From assembly GCA_037974335.1 (NCBI GenBank), contig CM075759.1, positions 26,143,487 through 26,207,486 of the forward strand: a stretch of DNA of 64,000 bases, in the 5' to 3' direction. Position 1 is the stretch's first letter, and every line of letters begins with the position of its first letter. The notes below the pieces were generated by a model, which did no database searches, had not been told where the DNA came from, and worked only from the letters and a program-made list of their open reading frames with translations. The DNA is from Prionace glauca (lineage: Eukaryota > Chordata > Chondrichthyes > Carcharhiniformes > Carcharhinidae). The position numbers and the translations under genes were made by a program. Below are positions 1-11,094 of this stretch, in pieces.

Positions 1-1690
1 TACCACAACTCTCAGCGTTTCACTCTCTGCAACTTACAGTCTGTGGAGATCCCTCAATAGGCAGATTTCACAGGCCTCAGTTCCGAGGTTCATACTTGGT
101 CATGCCCAACTCATCAATCAATTTTAAGTTATTACACCCCTCCCTCTCTAGGTGTGAGCAACAGTCGAGGGCTGACGGGCTTGGAAGTCTTTTTTTCTGA
201 AATTTCACTGTTGGGTCTGGTTCCTTCTGCTCAGCCTCGGAAGTGAGTGGGGTTCAGCAGACCGGAGCTCGCCTCTTCCACCATGAGCGTTGTGGCCCGA
301 GTTACCTTTATCGGGAGACAATGTGGCCGAGAGGCACTGTCCATTTCCGACTCCGAGTTTCTCACTGGTGGAGATGGAGAGCAGGAGCCGGAGCATCTGG
401 AATTCTTTCCAAAGTTTCGGGTGTGCCGGGAATTGATTTTCCATGCATGTCTTAGGGTTTCACGGTTTGTAGATGTTTGAAACATTCCCATAGGATGGTT
501 TCTTCCAAGCGGACTTGATAGGAAACTGGCCCTGTTCCTGACCTGAACGTGCCTCATAACCAGCGTACTCATTGCCATGATTCTTAACTAATTGCTTAAC
601 AACTGCCTTCAAGTGACTGTCCCAGTTGATGGAAACGGCACTGGGTGTCAGCTCCACCCACTGAAAATTAGACTTTGGGAAGAGTGATCATGTGCAACTC
701 TGCTTGGGCTATTCCATTTGTTGAAGAGGGGAGGGGACTGGTGATTGGGGGGATGTTGTCCTGTAATTGAAGAGCAATCTGGATAGTTTGGTGTCAAAGG
801 AGATTGTGGGATAGTTTTTTGAACCTCTTTTTACTGTTTAGGCCGCTCTTTCTGCCAGACCGTTGGATGATGGGGAATATGGGCACTGTCCTAACGTGTC
901 AAATTCTGTTCAACTTCACACAATGCACAAAGTCCTGGCAGTTGAAGTGTGGTCCATGTTCAGAAACCAACGCCTGTGGGATCCCAGGTGTCAAGAAAGA
1001 GGAGTGAGGTTTCTCCACTCTTATCCTTGTGTTTGATTAACGTGCCCTCTGTACAGCCATCCATTGTGAATCTGCATCTATCATTATCAGGAACATAGAC
1101 CCCATGAACGGTCCGGCACTGACCATGTGCAGCCACGCCTACGGCCGTCCCAGCCATTTCCAAGTGTGAAGAGTAGGGACTGGTGACATTCGTCCCTTGT
1201 TGACATTGTCAACACTGGCCCACGACCAAATACCTGTATTCACACCTGGCCACAGACGCGGTAATTTGGAGGTTATTCAGTTTGTCACTCCTGGGTGCCC
1301 ATGAATACCGCAAAGATGGGATGGTGAACCTTGGCTCAAGATGACACTCTTGAAACCCATAGGCGTGTGCCATCTTCCACAGTCAGCTGTCCTCTGCCAC
1401 TGCAACATGGCACAATTCAGGCTGTAATGGCCTTTTGGTTTCCCCCATCAGCACTCCCTGCTTCAGTTTATTCAGGACTGGGTAATTTTGTATCCAAAGC
1501 CAAATATTATTGGCTGCCACTGGGAGAGTTTTGAAAAAGTTCATGATCACCGCCTCTTCCACTGGGGATATGATCAGTGTCTGTTAATTGTAGCCAACTC
1601 AAGGCATCTTCCTTTGCAACTCTGTTGCCTAGTTGCCCATGTTCAGAGGGCAATGAAGTGTCAACCACATTGCTGTGGCCCTTCCCTGGG
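1..1690 (-). mobile_element. Ty3/gypsy-type LTR retroelement fossil (pol 3' part), broken
   Basis: The minus strand carries degraded coding sequence like the integrase core and C-terminal end of a Ty3/gypsy pol, followed toward position 1 by what may be the start of a 3' LTR; the element runs off the window edge. A mirrored copy lies at about 38385-39910 on the plus strand, so both probably descend from one insertion copied with the neighbouring receptor block. It is clearly broken, with many breaks, and looks old. Family assignment rests on the overall pattern only. Confidence 0.55.
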
Positions 1691-1703
1691 ACATTCACAA
1701 ACA

Positions 1704-1945
1704 CAGTAAAAAGTCAGACAACACCAGGTTTAAGTCCAACCGATTTATTTGATAGTAAATTCACTATCTTTCGAGGTTACCCTCTTCGTCAGGTGAATGG
1801 AGAGTTCTGGTGACAAACATTCACCAAGAGGGTAACCTCGAAAGCTAGTGAATTTACTATCAAATAAATCAGTTGGACTTAAACCTGGTTTGGTCTGACT
1901 TTTTATTGTGTTTACCCCAGTCCAACGCCAGCATATCCACATAAT
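1704..1945. repeat. Short inverted repeat built from a retroelement 3' terminus
   Basis: Two arms of roughly 100 bp (about 1704-1800 and 1826-1945) are reverse complements around a 25-bp spacer. The right arm ends in a phrase (accccagtccaacgccagca) that also ends the repeats near 11960 and 33230. It looks like a snap-back copy of the Penelope-like terminus seen elsewhere in the window. Confidence 0.6.
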
Positions 1946-1959
1946 GACATTGATAAACC

Positions 1960-2300
1960 AGATGAGTCATTCTGAAAATGGACAATGTTTTTATGGTTAC
2001 TAATGAATTCTAAACTCCAGGTATATTTACTCAAGTTCCACCATCTGCCGTGATGTGATCAGAACCCGTGTTCCCAGAATATTAGCTGAGTTCCTGCATT
2101 AATGCTCTGGTGATAAAACCTACAGTCCATCACATCCACACCTGAGTGTAGACGCCCTGAATTCCAGTAACCCAGACACACCATATTATACATGTCTGCA
2201 GGACTCCCAGATTGGACAGCATTAACTGCCTCAATCAGGGAGCTCAGATTCCAAAGCTCCACCTGATGGTTACCGTTAAAGTCCTTAAATATATCTCTGT
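1960..2300. other. Unique-looking spacer, mirrored at 38.06-38.25 kb
   Basis: No gene was recognised. The stretch around 2100-2290 is a diverged reverse complement of about 38060-38230, so it belongs to the inverted duplication that carries receptors 1 and 2. Confidence 0.5.
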
Positions 2301-2304
2301 ACCT

Positions 2305-3030
2305 CTTTATATGTTTCTTGTGGCTCTCTCTCTGTCATTCTTTCTCTGTGTCTCTCCGTGCCTCTGTCTCTCACGGTGTTTCACTCTGTCTTTTGCTGTC
2401 TCTCCGCCTCTCCTCCACTCTCCCTCTCTCTTCCCTCTTCCTCTGTCTCTCTTGCACCAACACCCCCCTTCAGTGTCACTCTCCTACTCCCACTGTCTGT
2501 CCCTCTTTCACTTATTTGTCTGCCCCCCCCCCCCCCCCCCCACACACCTCAATCTGACTTTTGCTCTTGCTTTGTCCATTGCGCTTTTTTAGTATCACTC
2601 TTTCCCATTTGCTCCTGCTCTGTGTCTCTATATCTCTGTTTCTATCTGTCTCTGGGAATTTCCTTCTGCATCACTTTTTTCTCCCGTTCCCCCCCCCCCC
2701 CCACCTCGCCTCGTCTCCCTCTCCCTCTCATATTACAAACTCCAATCTGTCTTCCTCTATCTCCCTTTCTCATTCTCTGTCTATCTCTCTCGCCAATTTC
2801 CTCACTATTTCTGTCTTTCTTTTTCTGTGACACTCTGTCTTTGCCTGTCTTCTATCTCCCTGTCTCCCTGTTTATTTTCCTGTACCTGTTAGAAACTCTT
2901 TCAAATTCTGTTGCTCTCCAAGTCTTTGTGCCTTTCCCTCTCTCTGCCACTCTCTGTCTAATAATCTCATTATTGCTAACATTGTCCTCTCTATCTATCT
3001 GTGACTCTTTCTATCTCTGTGAGGCTGTTT
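2305..3030 (+). repeat. Polypyrimidine (CT-rich) tract just 3' of receptor 1
   Basis: About 700 bp of almost pure CT sequence with two poly-C runs (near 2522 and 2690). The long open frames here are low-complexity Ser/Leu/Pro strings and not genes. It begins about 60 bp beyond the receptor 1 stop codon and has a polypurine counterpart at 36.65-38.05 kb next to receptor 2. Confidence 0.85.
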
Positions 3031-3092
3031 GGTGATTTACAGTTTGAATGCCCAATAGGAAGAGTCAGAGGTCTTATTGTTGTCATTTCCTC

Positions 3093-3991
3093 TCAGGCTG
3101 TATTGAGTTGAAAAATTGCAGTAAGGGGATATTTCAGTAAATTTTTTAGCTGCTGCCTGAACTGAGTTTGTGTCACAGCATAAATGGCAGTATTTGTACA
3201 GCAACTTGTGAGTTGCAGCATGAAGCCCAATTCCATAACAAAAAAATCTAATGTCAAATGATAGCCCAAATCGTACATGCGATTCCACACTGAATAAGCC
3301 ATGAATGTTGACCATAAAGTAATGAAGTTGGCTGAGATAACAAACAGGAAAATGATGGATTTCCTTCGACTCTCCAACTCTGGGTCTCTGGGATTCTCAC
3401 CGCTGCGGTGAGTCCGGAGTCGCCTGCGGGCTCTGCTGCTCATTAAAATGTGTCTGACGGTGAGAGCATTGAGCAGCAGAATCAGGACGAATGGGACACA
3501 CGGGGTTAGAATGTAATGGAGGAACTCGATTATTCCCCAGGCCAGAGATTCTGTGGCATCGCCTGTGAAATCACAAAACCAGGGGAGGTTCTGCAGCCAA
3601 TATGTATTTAATAACATAAAATACCAGACAATGTTCTTTAAACAGCTCAGCACTGTCACTGTTCCCAGAACCACAGCCGCTGATTTCTCAGTACAATATT
3701 TACTTCTCAACTTGGGGCAGCAAATGGCCACAAACCGATCAAAGGTGAAAGTGACGGTGAACCAGACAGAACAGTCAGTGGCTGCATAAAGCAGGACGGC
3801 GTGGATATTACACACAGGGAGTGACAGCAGGAAATAAAAGTGTTCCCAATAAACAATGGGAATGTGTCTCAATATCAGGTCGAGGATAATGACCAGCAGA
3901 TCCCCCACTGACATGGCCACCAGGTAACGAGTCACACATTTGGATAGACCACAGTTTCTGCTCGTCAGTGTCGCAATTGTGATTATGTTCA
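3093..3991 (-). CDS. GPR139-like rhodopsin-family receptor 1, exon 2 (TM1 end to C-terminus)
   Basis: This exon encodes nearly all of a class A G-protein-coupled receptor resembling the 'probable GPR139' family, which is abundant in shark genomes. The acceptor is a pyrimidine tract ending ..cctgacag at 3992. The first two bases complete a split Val codon, giving VNIITI at the end of TM1, and 298 further residues precede the stop. Visible landmarks are a TM2 Asp (SVGDLLV), a TM3 Cys (LPVCNIH), DRF in place of DRY (FTFDRFVAI), a second-loop Cys (PWFCDF), TM5 ending ILLLNALTVRHIL, a basic third loop (SSRARRRLR) and a TM7 NTAIY in place of NPxxY. The frame is fully open. Exon 1 lies at 5949-6339. 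Receptor 2 at 31.8-36.6 kb is its diverged inverted copy. The natural ligand cannot be read from sequence. Confidence 0.8.
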
Positions 3992-4183
3992 CTGTCAGGA
4001 AGGGAAATACAGAATAAAATTAGATATGATTCAATGGAAGGAATTACCATTTAGACTTACAATGGGTTAAAACTTTTTTAAAAAGTACAAAAACACAACA
4101 ATTGGAATACATTGTTTAAGCCAGCACGTCTTTTGGAGTGTGAGAGAAAAGTAGAGCATCTGGAGTAAAACTGTACAGACTCA

Positions 4184-4295
4184 GAGATAATGTACAAACT
4201 CAACACAGACAATGACCCAAAACTGGAACTGAACCCAGGTTTCTGATGCTGTGAGTCAGCAGTACTAACCACTATGCCACCGTACTGCTCCTTGG
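4184..4295 (-). mobile_element. Truncated tRNA-derived SINE in the receptor 1 intron
   Basis: The minus strand reads a SINE head (ggtggcatagtggttagtac, then a box-B-like gggttcag) followed by the start of the V-SINE core. A SINE of the same kind sits at the mirrored intron position of receptor 2 (35397-35580), which suggests the insertion predates the duplication. Confidence 0.65.
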
Positions 4296-4299
4296 TAGT

Positions 4300-5155
4300 G
4301 ACACAACGTTAACATTTGTGAAAGAGCTTTCCAGGGAGTCCTCAACATTATCCCTCACTCAGCTACAGGTAAATATCCCCTCTGCCTGTGAAGGATTGGG
4401 AGGGTAAGAAGGATGCGGCAGTAAACCCTAACAGAAGATGCGGAGTGGAGTCCTGTCGGTGGTAATCTGTTGTCTCTCAGACAGCTCACTGACAACTCCC
4501 GCAACAGAGCTGGTACCAAACAGTGTTGGTTTGACCCTTTCCTCTGGACAATACTAACAGTTGGGAGAGGGAGATCCCCCTGATGCCCTGAAGCACAGAA
4601 TCTCTATTAGATTTACATCTCCATGAGTCCTCTCATGACAGGAATGTTGTCAATATATGCACCAGGTAAAAACTCGGACAAAGGCCAGTAGGAAAGGAAA
4701 AGCCAAGCAAGCTGCGTAATGACTCTCATCCTGTGACTCCGACATCCAATATTATGAAATGCATGAAAAGGTTAGTCATGGCATGAATCAGTTCCGGCTT
4801 CCCAGATTTCCTGGATCCACTAAGGTTCACTACATCCACAACCGGTCCAAAATCCCATCTCTCTGACACTACAGAAAACCCTGAAACACCGACTCATGTT
4901 TTTCGACGACAGCTCAGCCATTAACATCATTATTCCTCTGCATGTGTCTGTGTGTGTGTGTGTGTGGGCGTGTTGTGTGTGAGCACCAGAGTACCTGATG
5001 AGTGCTCCGAAGTGTGTGTTATTCCGGAGGCTTACAACAATTTTGGCTTCTGAATTTGTGTATGAGTGGGAGTAAGTGTCTAAACCTGATTGCTTCTATC
5101 AGTAAATGTCTCTATTAATACATGTATGTTTGTATTTCTGTGACTCCAGGAAAGT
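4300..5155. other. Receptor 1 intron, no gene seen; (GT)n near 4930-4980
   Basis: Intronic sequence between exons 2 and 1 of receptor 1. It contains a short interrupted GT microsatellite at about 4930-4980. No exon or known repeat family was recognised in the rest. Confidence 0.6.
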
Positions 5156-5445
5156 TTGTGGTGGTACAGGGGATAGTGTTGTTGCCTCATAGCACTAGGC
5201 TCCCTGGTTCAATTTTAGGCTTGCCTACTGTGTGTGCAGAGTCTACTCGTTCTCTCTGTGTCTGCGTGGGTTTCCTCCAGGTGCTCCGGTTTCCTCCCAA
5301 AATCTGAAAGTTGTGCTGGTTTGATGCATTGGCCGTGCTAAATTCTCCCTCAGTGTACCTGAACAGGCGGCGGAGTGTGGCAACTCGGGGCTTTTTACAG
5401 CAACTTCATTGCAGTGTTAATGTTTGCATACTTGTGACATTGATG
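5156..5445 (+). mobile_element. tRNA-derived SINE with V-SINE core (HE1-like)
   Basis: A degraded tRNA-like head is followed by the conserved core (gcgtgggtttcctccaggtg, then ctccggtttcctccca) and a tail ending cttcattgcagtgttaatg..cttgtgacat. Elasmobranch HE1 SINEs are built this way. It lies in the intron of receptor 1, opposite to the gene's direction. Confidence 0.8.
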
Positions 5446-5948
5446 AATGAATTTCAATACCAAACATGTTTTCTCTTGAGATTCTGCTGTACAAACAGGA
5501 TCAATAAAATGCATTCTGCAGCGTGGTGACTGGGTGGGCAATTGGCAGTGAGCTGGCGTTACATGTAGATGGTAAAATACGATTCTGCTTTATTTTTTTT
5601 TGTCACAAAGGATTAGTGTTAGGTCACATGTCTATGGATAGTCACAGCACACAGACGACAGGGCCCATAGGCCCTGAGACAATTGTCAGCGGCTGAAAGA
5701 ATTAATAACTGGATATAGGGATTCAACAGAAACAACAAGAGCAGCAAACCCTGTACAGTAAATGACAAGAAATCAATACAGTTAAACAGCCTTTCTAGAA
5801 TTAGGAACTGGAGACAGAACTTTACAGCCTCCCTTTTCCGAAAACTGCAAAATCCTACCCGTGTTCAACAGACCTTCCCATGCTCTGACACTTGCTTACT
5901 CCAATTCCACTGGCAGTCAGACTGGTACAATTCCAGACAGGGACTTAC

Positions 5949-6339
5949 CCGGAACTCCAACAATCGCCAAGATGGGATAGTAAAAGTACTGAATCGCTTT
6001 CAGTAGACTTTCAATCCGAAAAGCAGATGGCATCCTCCAATCATCTAAGGTAAACATAGAAATCCAATAGTATAAACTTTTGTCCATGGCTAGAAACTTC
6101 CAATCCATTGTTCCCAGATTCTGATCAATTGTTGGAACACTCTGGGTCATTGTCCCCAGATTCTGATCCACTGTTGGAACATTCTGGGCCATTGCTCCCA
6201 GATTCTGATCTCTCCTCCCCCTGTCTCCACAGCCGCTGATCGCTGTTAGTGTTGGAGTTGTCACTCCCGCTGACTCAATGGGACAACACATTGAACGGAA
6301 TCCCTTGTTATTAGAAGGGGGAAATCCCTCCAGGCACAC
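5949..6339 (-). CDS. GPR139-like receptor 1, exon 1 (N-terminal repeats and TM1 start)
   Basis: The frame ends in the TM1 start (YYPILAIVGVP) one base before a good donor (G|GTAAGT at 5948-5943). Joining phase 1 to exon 2 restores a Val codon and a continuous TM1, which is the main reason for linking the exons across a 1957-bp intron. Upstream of TM1 is an extracellular segment of about three 14-residue repeats with the pattern DQNLGxMxQxVPTx. In-frame Met codons occur at 6339, 6291 and within the repeats, so the true start is uncertain; from 6291 the receptor would have about 413 residues. Receptor 2 has a weaker version of the same 14-residue periodicity, so the repeat is probably ancestral. 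Confidence 0.7.
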
Positions 6340-6494
6340 TAATCAGATCCATGGAGACTCACATCAATTACAGTCACTAAACAAACAGCTTCACCTCACC
6401 CTGTTCAATACAACACCTTTTCCACGCAAAGAAGATAATTTACAGCCCAAATGGGGTGTTGAGGTTCAGGGAAGTATGGGAAGTTGTAAATAAT

Positions 6495-6660
6495 GGAGAG
6501 GCAGACATGACAGTGCAGAAGGAGGCCATATGGCCCATTGAGTCTGCACCGAGTCTCCGACAGACCATCCGACCCGTAGTATATGTTTTCTTTTAAGATC
6601 AATGTAAAGGATTAAGTGTGGAGACCTGAACGCGCCTCTCAATGCACACATATTATAGGT
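6495..6660 (-). mobile_element. SINE/LINE 3' tail fragment
   Basis: The minus strand matches the common tail phrase gactcaatgggcc..atggcc, seen better preserved at 26757 and 57493. Short and degraded, with uncertain boundaries. Confidence 0.4.
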
Positions 6661-6837
6661 TTGACATAATTTACTTCAGCATTAACATAAACCTATTTAT
6701 TTTATATCAGGATATGCCCGTAAATATTACTGTAAGGATAATATATATCATTGAACTTTTTGCCATTCATCGCCTCCAATAAATTCGTGACTTGATTTAT
6801 TAAGCGCTAAAATCATTCATCTTTTTTTTCAGGCTTT

Positions 6838-7790
6838 AGAGTAAGAACAAAGAAAATTACAGCACAGGAACAGGCCCGTTTGGTCCTAGACCATGCTGCA
6901 TCGACTGAACTAAAATCCTTCCCCTTCCAGAATCCATATTCCTTCGTTCCCGACCTATTCATGTAGTTGTCAAGACACCTCTTAAAAGTCACTACCGTAT
7001 CCGCTTCCACTACTCCCCCCAGCAATGAGTTACAGGCACCCACCACCATTTTTGTAAAAAAAATCTGCATCGTAATCTCCTTTAAACCTTGACCGTCGCA
7101 CCTTGAACCTGTGCCAACGAGTAAATGACTCTTTCACTCTGGGGGAAAAAAAAAAGCTTCTGGCTATTCACTCTGCCCACCCCTCTCATAATCGTGTAGA
7201 CTTCTATCAGGTCACCCCTCAACCTCCGTCATTCCAGTGAGGTCAAATTACGCTTTTCCACCTCTCCGCCCATCGATCCATATTTTACTGTATCCTCTTA
7301 TGGTCCTCACCGCTATCTGCGAATCCACCTACTTTTGTATCATCCACAAACTTACAACCTTTGTGTCATACACAATGTTGCAAAGAGCAAAGTTCTCAGC
7401 TTTGATCCCTGAGGAATGCCACTTGTCATAACCATCATTCAGAACAAAACAACCTCCCACTGCTACACTCTGTCTTCTTTGACCAAGCCAGTTTTGTATC
7501 GACCTTGCCAGCTCACCTCTGATCCCATGCGAGTTCATGTTCTGCATTAGTCTGCTAAGAGGGATCTTATCAAAGGCCTTACTGAAGTCCATGTAGATAA
7601 CATCCACGACCTTAACCTCATTAATCAACTTCCTCGAAAAACTCGATCAAGTTAGTGAGACACAATCTCTCCTTCACAAAACCATGTTGCCTCTCACTAA
7701 TACGTCAACTTACTTCCAAATGGGAATAGATCCTTCTCGAAGAATCCTCTTCAATAACTTGGCCTGCAATTTCCTGGCTTATTCTTGCCA
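6838..7790 (-). mobile_element. CR1-type LINE fragment (RT and 3' part), degraded
   Basis: Minus-strand coding remnants include the RT motif A region (YMDFSKAFDKIP near 7590) and the following HGIRGELA..NWL segment, then the C-terminal region and a 3' tail near 6850. Several reading frames are needed, so it is an inactive 5'-truncated copy. Confidence 0.75.
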
Positions 7791-7828
7791 CTTGAAGCAT
7801 AGAGAGCAAAATCACTAGCGGCTGCATT

Positions 7829-8114
7829 GTGGTGGCACACTATTTAATAGTGTTGCCTCACCGTGCCAGGGACCAGACTTTGAGTGCTGGCTTTGTTCAC
7901 TGTGTGGATTTTGTGTGTCCTCCCCTGTGTCATCATTGGTTTCCTCCAGGCGCTCCGGTTTCCTCCCACAGTCCAGAATACCTGCTCGTTAGGGTGCATT
8001 TGCCATGCTAAATTCTCCATCAGTTTTGCCCAAACAGGCGCCAGTTGTGGCGACACGTGGATTTCCACAGTAACTTCATTACAGTGTTAATATAAGCAGA
8101 CTTGTGACATTACT
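7829..8114 (+). mobile_element. tRNA-derived SINE with V-SINE core (HE1-like)
   Basis: Head gtggtggcacactatttaat, core ggtttcctccaggcgctccg, tail cagtaacttcattacagtgt and cttgtgacatt. Full-length but diverged. Confidence 0.8.
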
Positions 8115-8282
8115 AAAAAAACTAAAGTCCTCGTCTCCATCCAAACCAAAGGTATATTCCAATAACCACAACATGAGTTAGGGAGGAAATGGCCAAGTGG
8201 TATTATCACTTGACTATTAATTGAAAAACTCACCTAATGTCTGGTGGATCATTGGGTCGAATCCCACTACAGCAGATGGTAG

Positions 8283-8446
8283 AACTCGAACTGAAGGAAC
8301 GTTACAGTCGATTGCTCTCAGAATCTGAGGCATTGCTGTCTATTCTTCTCAGGTTTTTATCCAGCATTGGAACATCGTAGCGGATTGATCTCAGATTATG
8401 ATCCAGAATTGTAACATTGCAGTCTATTGTTCTCCAGATCTGTGGA
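8283..8446 (-). pseudogene. Fossil piece of a receptor exon 1 (42-bp repeat units)
   Basis: Read on the minus strand, an open stretch gives LDHNLRSIRYDVPMLDKNLR, the same 14-residue pattern (D-x-N-L-x..V-P-x-L) that forms the N-terminal region of receptor 1 exon 1. The best units are exactly 42 bp apart. The frame ends in TAA with no TM1 segment or donor behind it. It lies about 2 kb upstream of receptor 1. It is most simply the remnant of another GPR139-like exon 1, or of a longer ancestral repeat array. Confidence 0.55.
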
Positions 8447-8761
8447 ATTTTTGTTGTGAAGTGAAGTTGAATAGACTGGGAAATCCGCCGCCCTTTCCTA
8501 TTCTGGCCTCCACATCACTCCAAATCCTCATCACTATCTTTATTTCATAACTATCCTGTAAAAGGGTTAAGCCAGCCATTGAGTTGATTGATAACTCGAC
8601 ACAACCTACAAATGCTGGCCCAGCCAGCGACATCACGTCCATGAATGAATGAAAATAAAAATATTCATTCACATTGTGTTGCTTTCTTATGGAAAATGGT
8701 GACACATCTGGTGTATTACTATTATTTAAAATGGGTTTCCTTTACTTATTAATCTTACCTA

Positions 8762-9036
8762 ACCAGTGGATTGGTGTGATGTCTCACAGCACCAGGGACC
8801 TGTGCTCGATTCCTGGCTTGGGTCACTATCTGTTCAGAGACGACATGTTCTTTCCGCGTCTGGGTGGGCTTCCCCTGGCTGTTACGATTTCCTCCTAAAT
8901 TGCAGAGATGTGCAGGTTAGGTGGATTGGTCATGCAAAGTTGCCTCTTAGTGTCAGGGGGATTAGCGAGGGTAAATGTGTGGGGTTACGGAGATAGGGCA
9001 TGGGTTGGTTTGTGTTCAGTGCAGACTAGAATCGCC
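8762..9036 (+). mobile_element. Degraded tRNA-derived SINE (second tail type)
   Basis: Head ggtgtgatgtctcacagcac with ctcgattcctggcttgggtc, a decayed core, then the tail agatgtgcaggttaggtgga..gtaaatgtgtggggttacgg. The tail differs from the copies at 5156 and 7829, so it belongs to another SINE subfamily. Confidence 0.65.
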
Positions 9037-9039
9037 TCC

Positions 9040-9370
9040 ATCTTCACTGAAGGATTCTATGATATTCCCTATGTTATTAAGGCAGGTGTGGTTCAGAACG
9101 AGAAAACTGATCAACCTTTACCCAAAGTCTAGACATTGCACGTATTACAAATGCCGTCTCACAACAGAACATTTTGTGAAACTGAGGGAAATGGGGTGCA
9201 AGTTACATTTCGGTGGTCTTTTATTAGGAAGAATTCAGATATTTAGTTTTTTTCTAACCAGTGCAGAGTCAGGGAAAAGACAGAGGGAGAGGAAGAAAGA
9301 ACAAATGGTCTTGTGATAAGAGGGAAGGCTGGAGTTTTTTTTAATTTGACAAAGGGAATGATGCTAAGAG
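9040..9370. other. No gene or known repeat recognised
   Basis: Short open frames here lack homology that I can recognise. The stretch separates a SINE from a Penelope-like terminus. Confidence 0.5.
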
Positions 9371-9374
9371 ACTA

Positions 9375-9905
9375 TAAGAAATCTCACAACACCTGGTTAA
9401 TGTCCAAAAGGTTCATTTGGAATCACAAACTTTTGAACCGTAGCTCAGGTGAGTGAAGAACTGCACTAACAAACACGGCATATATATACTATAAACACAC
9501 ACAGATGGAAATGCAAGTAAGTAGTTGGAATGCGAGTCTCGACAGTTAATTAAGTCTTTAGAGCTACAGAAAATGCAATTGTCGAGAGGCTGACTCACAG
9601 GTTAAAGGTGTATGAATTGTCTCAAGGCAGGATAGTTAGCAAGATTTCACAAGCACAGGCCAAATACTGAGAACGATATGCAGTATAGCAAGAACTCAAC
9701 GTTGAGGCCGTCCTCGTGCAGAACTTGGATATCAGTTTCTGCCCGGTGTTTATGCATTGCCGTGTGTCTTGAAGGCCACCTTTGCAGGACACTGACCCAA
9801 AGATCGGAAGATGAGCGGGATTGACTGCTGACATTTTCGCCGATCAGCATTGCATCGACCTCCTCAGAATTTAAATACAGGACATGACTGACACATTATC
9901 CTTCA
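9375..9905 (-). mobile_element. Penelope-like element terminal fragment
   Basis: Starts with a tcacaacacctggtta-type phrase, the reverse complement of the end of the 11.1-11.96 kb and 33.2 kb repeats, and includes a minus-strand reading similar to that downstream of the GIY-YIG-like region at 11.35-11.56 kb. Together with 11095-11960 it appears to be one arm of an element now split by a CR1 insertion. Confidence 0.5.
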
Positions 9906-9918
9906 TCATCCAGTACTT

Positions 9919-11093
9919 TCATAAGAACATAAGAACATAAGAAATAGGAGCAGGAGTAGGCCATCTGGCCCTTCGAGCCTGCCCCGCCATTCAATAAGAT
10001 CATGGCTGATCTGTCGTGACTCAGCTCCACCTTCCCGCCCTCTCCCCATAACCCTTACTCCCCTCTCTTATCAAAAACCCATCAACCCGTTTCTTAAAAA
10101 TATTTAGCGAGGCAGCTTCCACCACTTCAACGGGCAGAGAATTCCAGAGATTCACCACCCTTTGAGTGAAGAAGTTCCTCCTCAACTCTGTTCTAAACCG
10201 CCGCCCCTTTATCTTGAGGCTGTGCCCCCTAGTCCTACTGTCTTTTTTGAGCGGGAAGAGTCTCTCCACCTCTATCCTATCCATCCCATTCATCATCTTA
10301 TACGTCTCAATGAGATCTCCCCTCATTCTTCTAAACTCTAACGAGTACAAGCCTAGTTTATTCAGCCTCTCCTCATAGCTCAATCCCCTCAACTCCGGTA
10401 TCAGCCGAGTAAACCTCCTCTGCACTCCCTCCAGGGCCAAAACATCCTTGCGCAGGTGCGGCGCCCAAAACTGCACACAGTACTCCAGCTGCGGCCTCAC
10501 CAATGCCCTATACAGCTGCAGCAAGACCTCCCTACTTTTATATTCAATCCCCTTCGCTATGAAGGCCAGCATCCCATTCGCCTTCCTGACCACCTGCTGC
10601 ACCTGCAAGCTGGGTTTTTGCGACTCATGCACAAGGACCCCGAGGTCCCTCTGCACCGTCGCCTGCTGCAGTTTTTCGCCCCGTAAGTAATAGTCCTTCC
10701 TACCATTCCTCCTACCAAAGTGGACCACCTCACACTTGCCAACATTAAATTCCATTTGCCATTTCCTGGCCCATTCGCCCAGCCTATCTAGATCCTTCTG
10801 CAGACTCTCCACACCCTCCGCACAATTTGCCTTTCCCCCAATCTTGGTGTCATCAGCAAATTTCGACACCCTGCACTCGGTTCCCTCCTCCAGATCATCT
10901 ATATAAATGATAAATAGCTGAGGCCCCAGCACCGACCCCTGGGGCACCCCACTAGTCACCAACCGCCAATCCGAATAGCATCCATTGACCCCCACTCTCT
11001 GCCTCCTATTTGACAACCAATCCTCTATCCACGCTAACACCCTACCCCCAACTCCATGTCCCCTGACCTCCTGCAATAACCTCTTGTGAGGAT
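9919..11093 (-). mobile_element. Young CR1 LINE, 5'-truncated, with intact 351-residue RT C-terminal frame
   Basis: The minus-strand frame 11076-10021 is uninterrupted. It contains RT motif B (SGVPQGSVLGP), motif C (FADDTK), the GKCEVVHFGRRN segment, LVRPQLEYCVQFWAP, and the C-terminal RGDLIETYK..FFTQRVVNLWNSLP signature typical of CR1-clade ORF2. The 3' end is an (aagaacat)n-like tail at 9919-9945. The copy at 36815-37425 differs at only about eight positions over 610 bp by eye, so the family has been active recently. It has inserted between two Penelope-like fragments. Confidence 0.9.
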
Positions 11094-11094
11094 C

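Noticed and set aside
2212-3035. Several long plus-strand Ser/Leu/Pro frames
   Set aside because: Same cause: CT-rich tract downstream of receptor 1.
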